A stretch of DNA of 64,000 nucleotides from CALODP01 sp942492055 (lineage in GTDB: Bacteria; Bacteroidota; Ignavibacteria; Ignavibacteriales; Melioribacteraceae): the NCBI GenBank assembly GCA_942492055.1, contig CALODP010000019.1, positions 620,001 to 684,000 on the forward strand. Direction: 5' to 3'. This document shows, piece by piece, positions 63,185-64,000 of this stretch (position 1 is the first letter of the stretch; each line of letters begins with the position of its first letter). The notes under the pieces were generated by a model that ran no database searches, was not told the DNA's origin, and worked only from the letters and a program-made list of their open reading frames with translations. The translations under genes were made by a program, and so were the position numbers.

Positions 63185-64000
63185 ATGAAAAAAATATTTA
63201 CAATACTATATCTTCTTGCCGGATTCTCTTTTGGGCAGCAGCTCTATTTTACGGATAACGGAACGGCGCAGATTGATCAATCCGAAATTGACGGAACAAA
63301 TACTTCCGTTCTTCGAGACGCTATCAGTGGCGCTTACGGAATTTGTACAGACATGGAAATCCACAAGGTCTTTTTTACTTCGGTTTCCAACGACGCTATT
63401 TATTCCATTAGCACGTTCGGAGGAAGCGCGACAACTCTTTTTAATAGTTCCAGTGGAGTAGATGGCCCCAGAGGAATAGCCCTGGACGGAAATAACTCTT
63501 ATATCTATTGGGTCGAGGCAGGAAGCAATTCCCTGCGCAGAGCAAATTACGACGGAAGCGGATTAACAACCCTTATCTCCGGCACTCTTAGCGCTCCGGT
63601 AGATGTGGAAGTCGATTTTGAGAACAACTTTCTCTTCATCAGCCAAAACATGATAGGGGCAAAGGGAATTTACAGATGTAATCCGGACGGAAGTATGTTG
63701 ACCCAAATTGTTTCCGTTTCGGAAAATATCGGTGGGCTGGCTCTCGATTTGAGAAATAATAAAATTTATTGGACAGAGTATGGTTCTTCTACAGTTATAA
63801 AATCTTCCGATCTTGCCGGAGAGAATATTAGTCAATTCCTTAATTCTCCTTCTTCCTCTCCTCGCGGAATCACTTTGGATGTTTCCGAAGAGAAAATCTT
63901 TTGGTCCGATCCGGTTAGCAAGGGAATTTATAGTGCCTCATTTACTTCTCCTTTCTCCTCTGAAATAGTTAGTTCCCTTAGCAGTCCTCTTGATGTAGCT
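63185..64000 (+). CDS. Secreted YWTD/NHL-like beta-propeller protein, 3' end missing
   Basis: The frame is open to the window edge, giving 272 residues of a longer protein. It begins with a signal peptide (MKKIFTILYLLAGFSFGQQ). Repeats of about 40 residues follow that resemble the LDL-receptor YWTD beta-propeller, with motifs such as YIYWVEAGSNSLRRANYDGSG, KIYWTEYGSSTVIKSSDLAGEN and KIFWSDPVSKGIYSASF. It is probably co-transcribed with the tail-collar gene. A C-terminal secretion tag cannot be checked because the gene is cut. Confidence 0.82.
   Translation, partial: MKKIFTILYLLAGFSFGQQLYFTDNGTAQIDQSEIDGTNTSVLRDAISGAYGICTDMEIHKVFFTSVSNDAIYSISTFGGSATTLFNSSSGVDGPRGIALDGNNSYIYWVEAGSNSLRRANYDGSGLTTLISGTLSAPVDVEVDFENNFLFISQNMIGAKGIYRCNPDGSMLTQIVSVSENIGGLALDLRNNKIYWTEYGSSTVIKSSDLAGENISQFLNSPSSSPRGITLDVSEEKIFWSDPVSKGIYSASFTSPFSSEIVSSLSSPLDVA

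Overview
This window of AT-rich bacterial DNA (roughly 37-40% GC by eye) comes from a Gram-negative member of the Bacteroidota/Chlorobiota/Ignavibacteriota (FCB) assemblage. The evidence is the outer-membrane beta-barrels, a TonB receptor, an Mla lipid-transport operon, WaaA (Kdo transferase), DUF4922 and DUF5916 proteins, and several TATATTTGC boxes resembling the Bacteroidetes -7 promoter element. A class-I (anaerobe-type) hybrid cluster protein suggests an anaerobic or facultative life. The species cannot be named from the sequence alone.

Layout. 1-5.7 kb: an outer-membrane barrel gene cut by the window edge, a UbiA prenyltransferase, rnhB, a YraN nuclease-fold protein and mlaEFD. 5.7-8.7 kb: a mobile-element zone with a decayed IS256-family end, an array of 21-bp repeats, and an intact 1,317-bp IS256-family element that split an outer-membrane protein gene with an 8-bp target duplication. 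8.7-13.3 kb: a TonB receptor and a glycosyltransferase/DUF4922 pair. 13.3-18.1 kb (minus strand): a signalling operon of histidine kinase, NtrC-type regulator, STAS protein and receiver-PP2C phosphatase. 18-29 kb: MFS transporter, U32 peptidase, Trm112-like protein, FAD-linked oxidase, TPR protein, clpX, a GATase-like secreted protein, a GroES-like protein and an M2/M3-like peptidase. 29-35 kb: a DUF5916 protein, an inverted array of 21-bp repeats in a gene-free kilobase, an amylase lipoprotein and an AI-2E family protein. 35.6-40.5 kb: RNase P RNA, recJ, yebC, ruvC, ruvA and an esterase. 41-52 kb: mixed signalling and housekeeping genes (histidine kinase, TSUP transporter, methyltransferase, Sua5/TsaC, adenylate cyclase, HisN-type phosphatase, pckA, waaA and a GT9 glycosyltransferase). 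52.4-54.6 kb: a CheY-CheC-histidine kinase cassette. 54.6-58.5 kb: an arsenic/thiol-redox operon with two copies of an ArsR-type operator. 58.9-61.4 kb: divergent hcp and a Crp/Fnr regulator around a perfect 16-bp palindrome. 61.4-64 kb: a PRMT-like methyltransferase, a Tat-exported tail-collar protein and a YWTD-repeat protein that runs off the end.

The most unusual material is the pair of 21-bp-periodic repeat arrays at 6185-6373 and 32115-32544. The second is a head-to-head inverted array with nearly perfect phase over more than 400 bp. I do not recognise either as a known element. The arsenic operon, with three thioredoxin-like proteins, a CcdA-type electron conduit and a cysteine-rich lipoprotein, is the most coherent accessory gene system.
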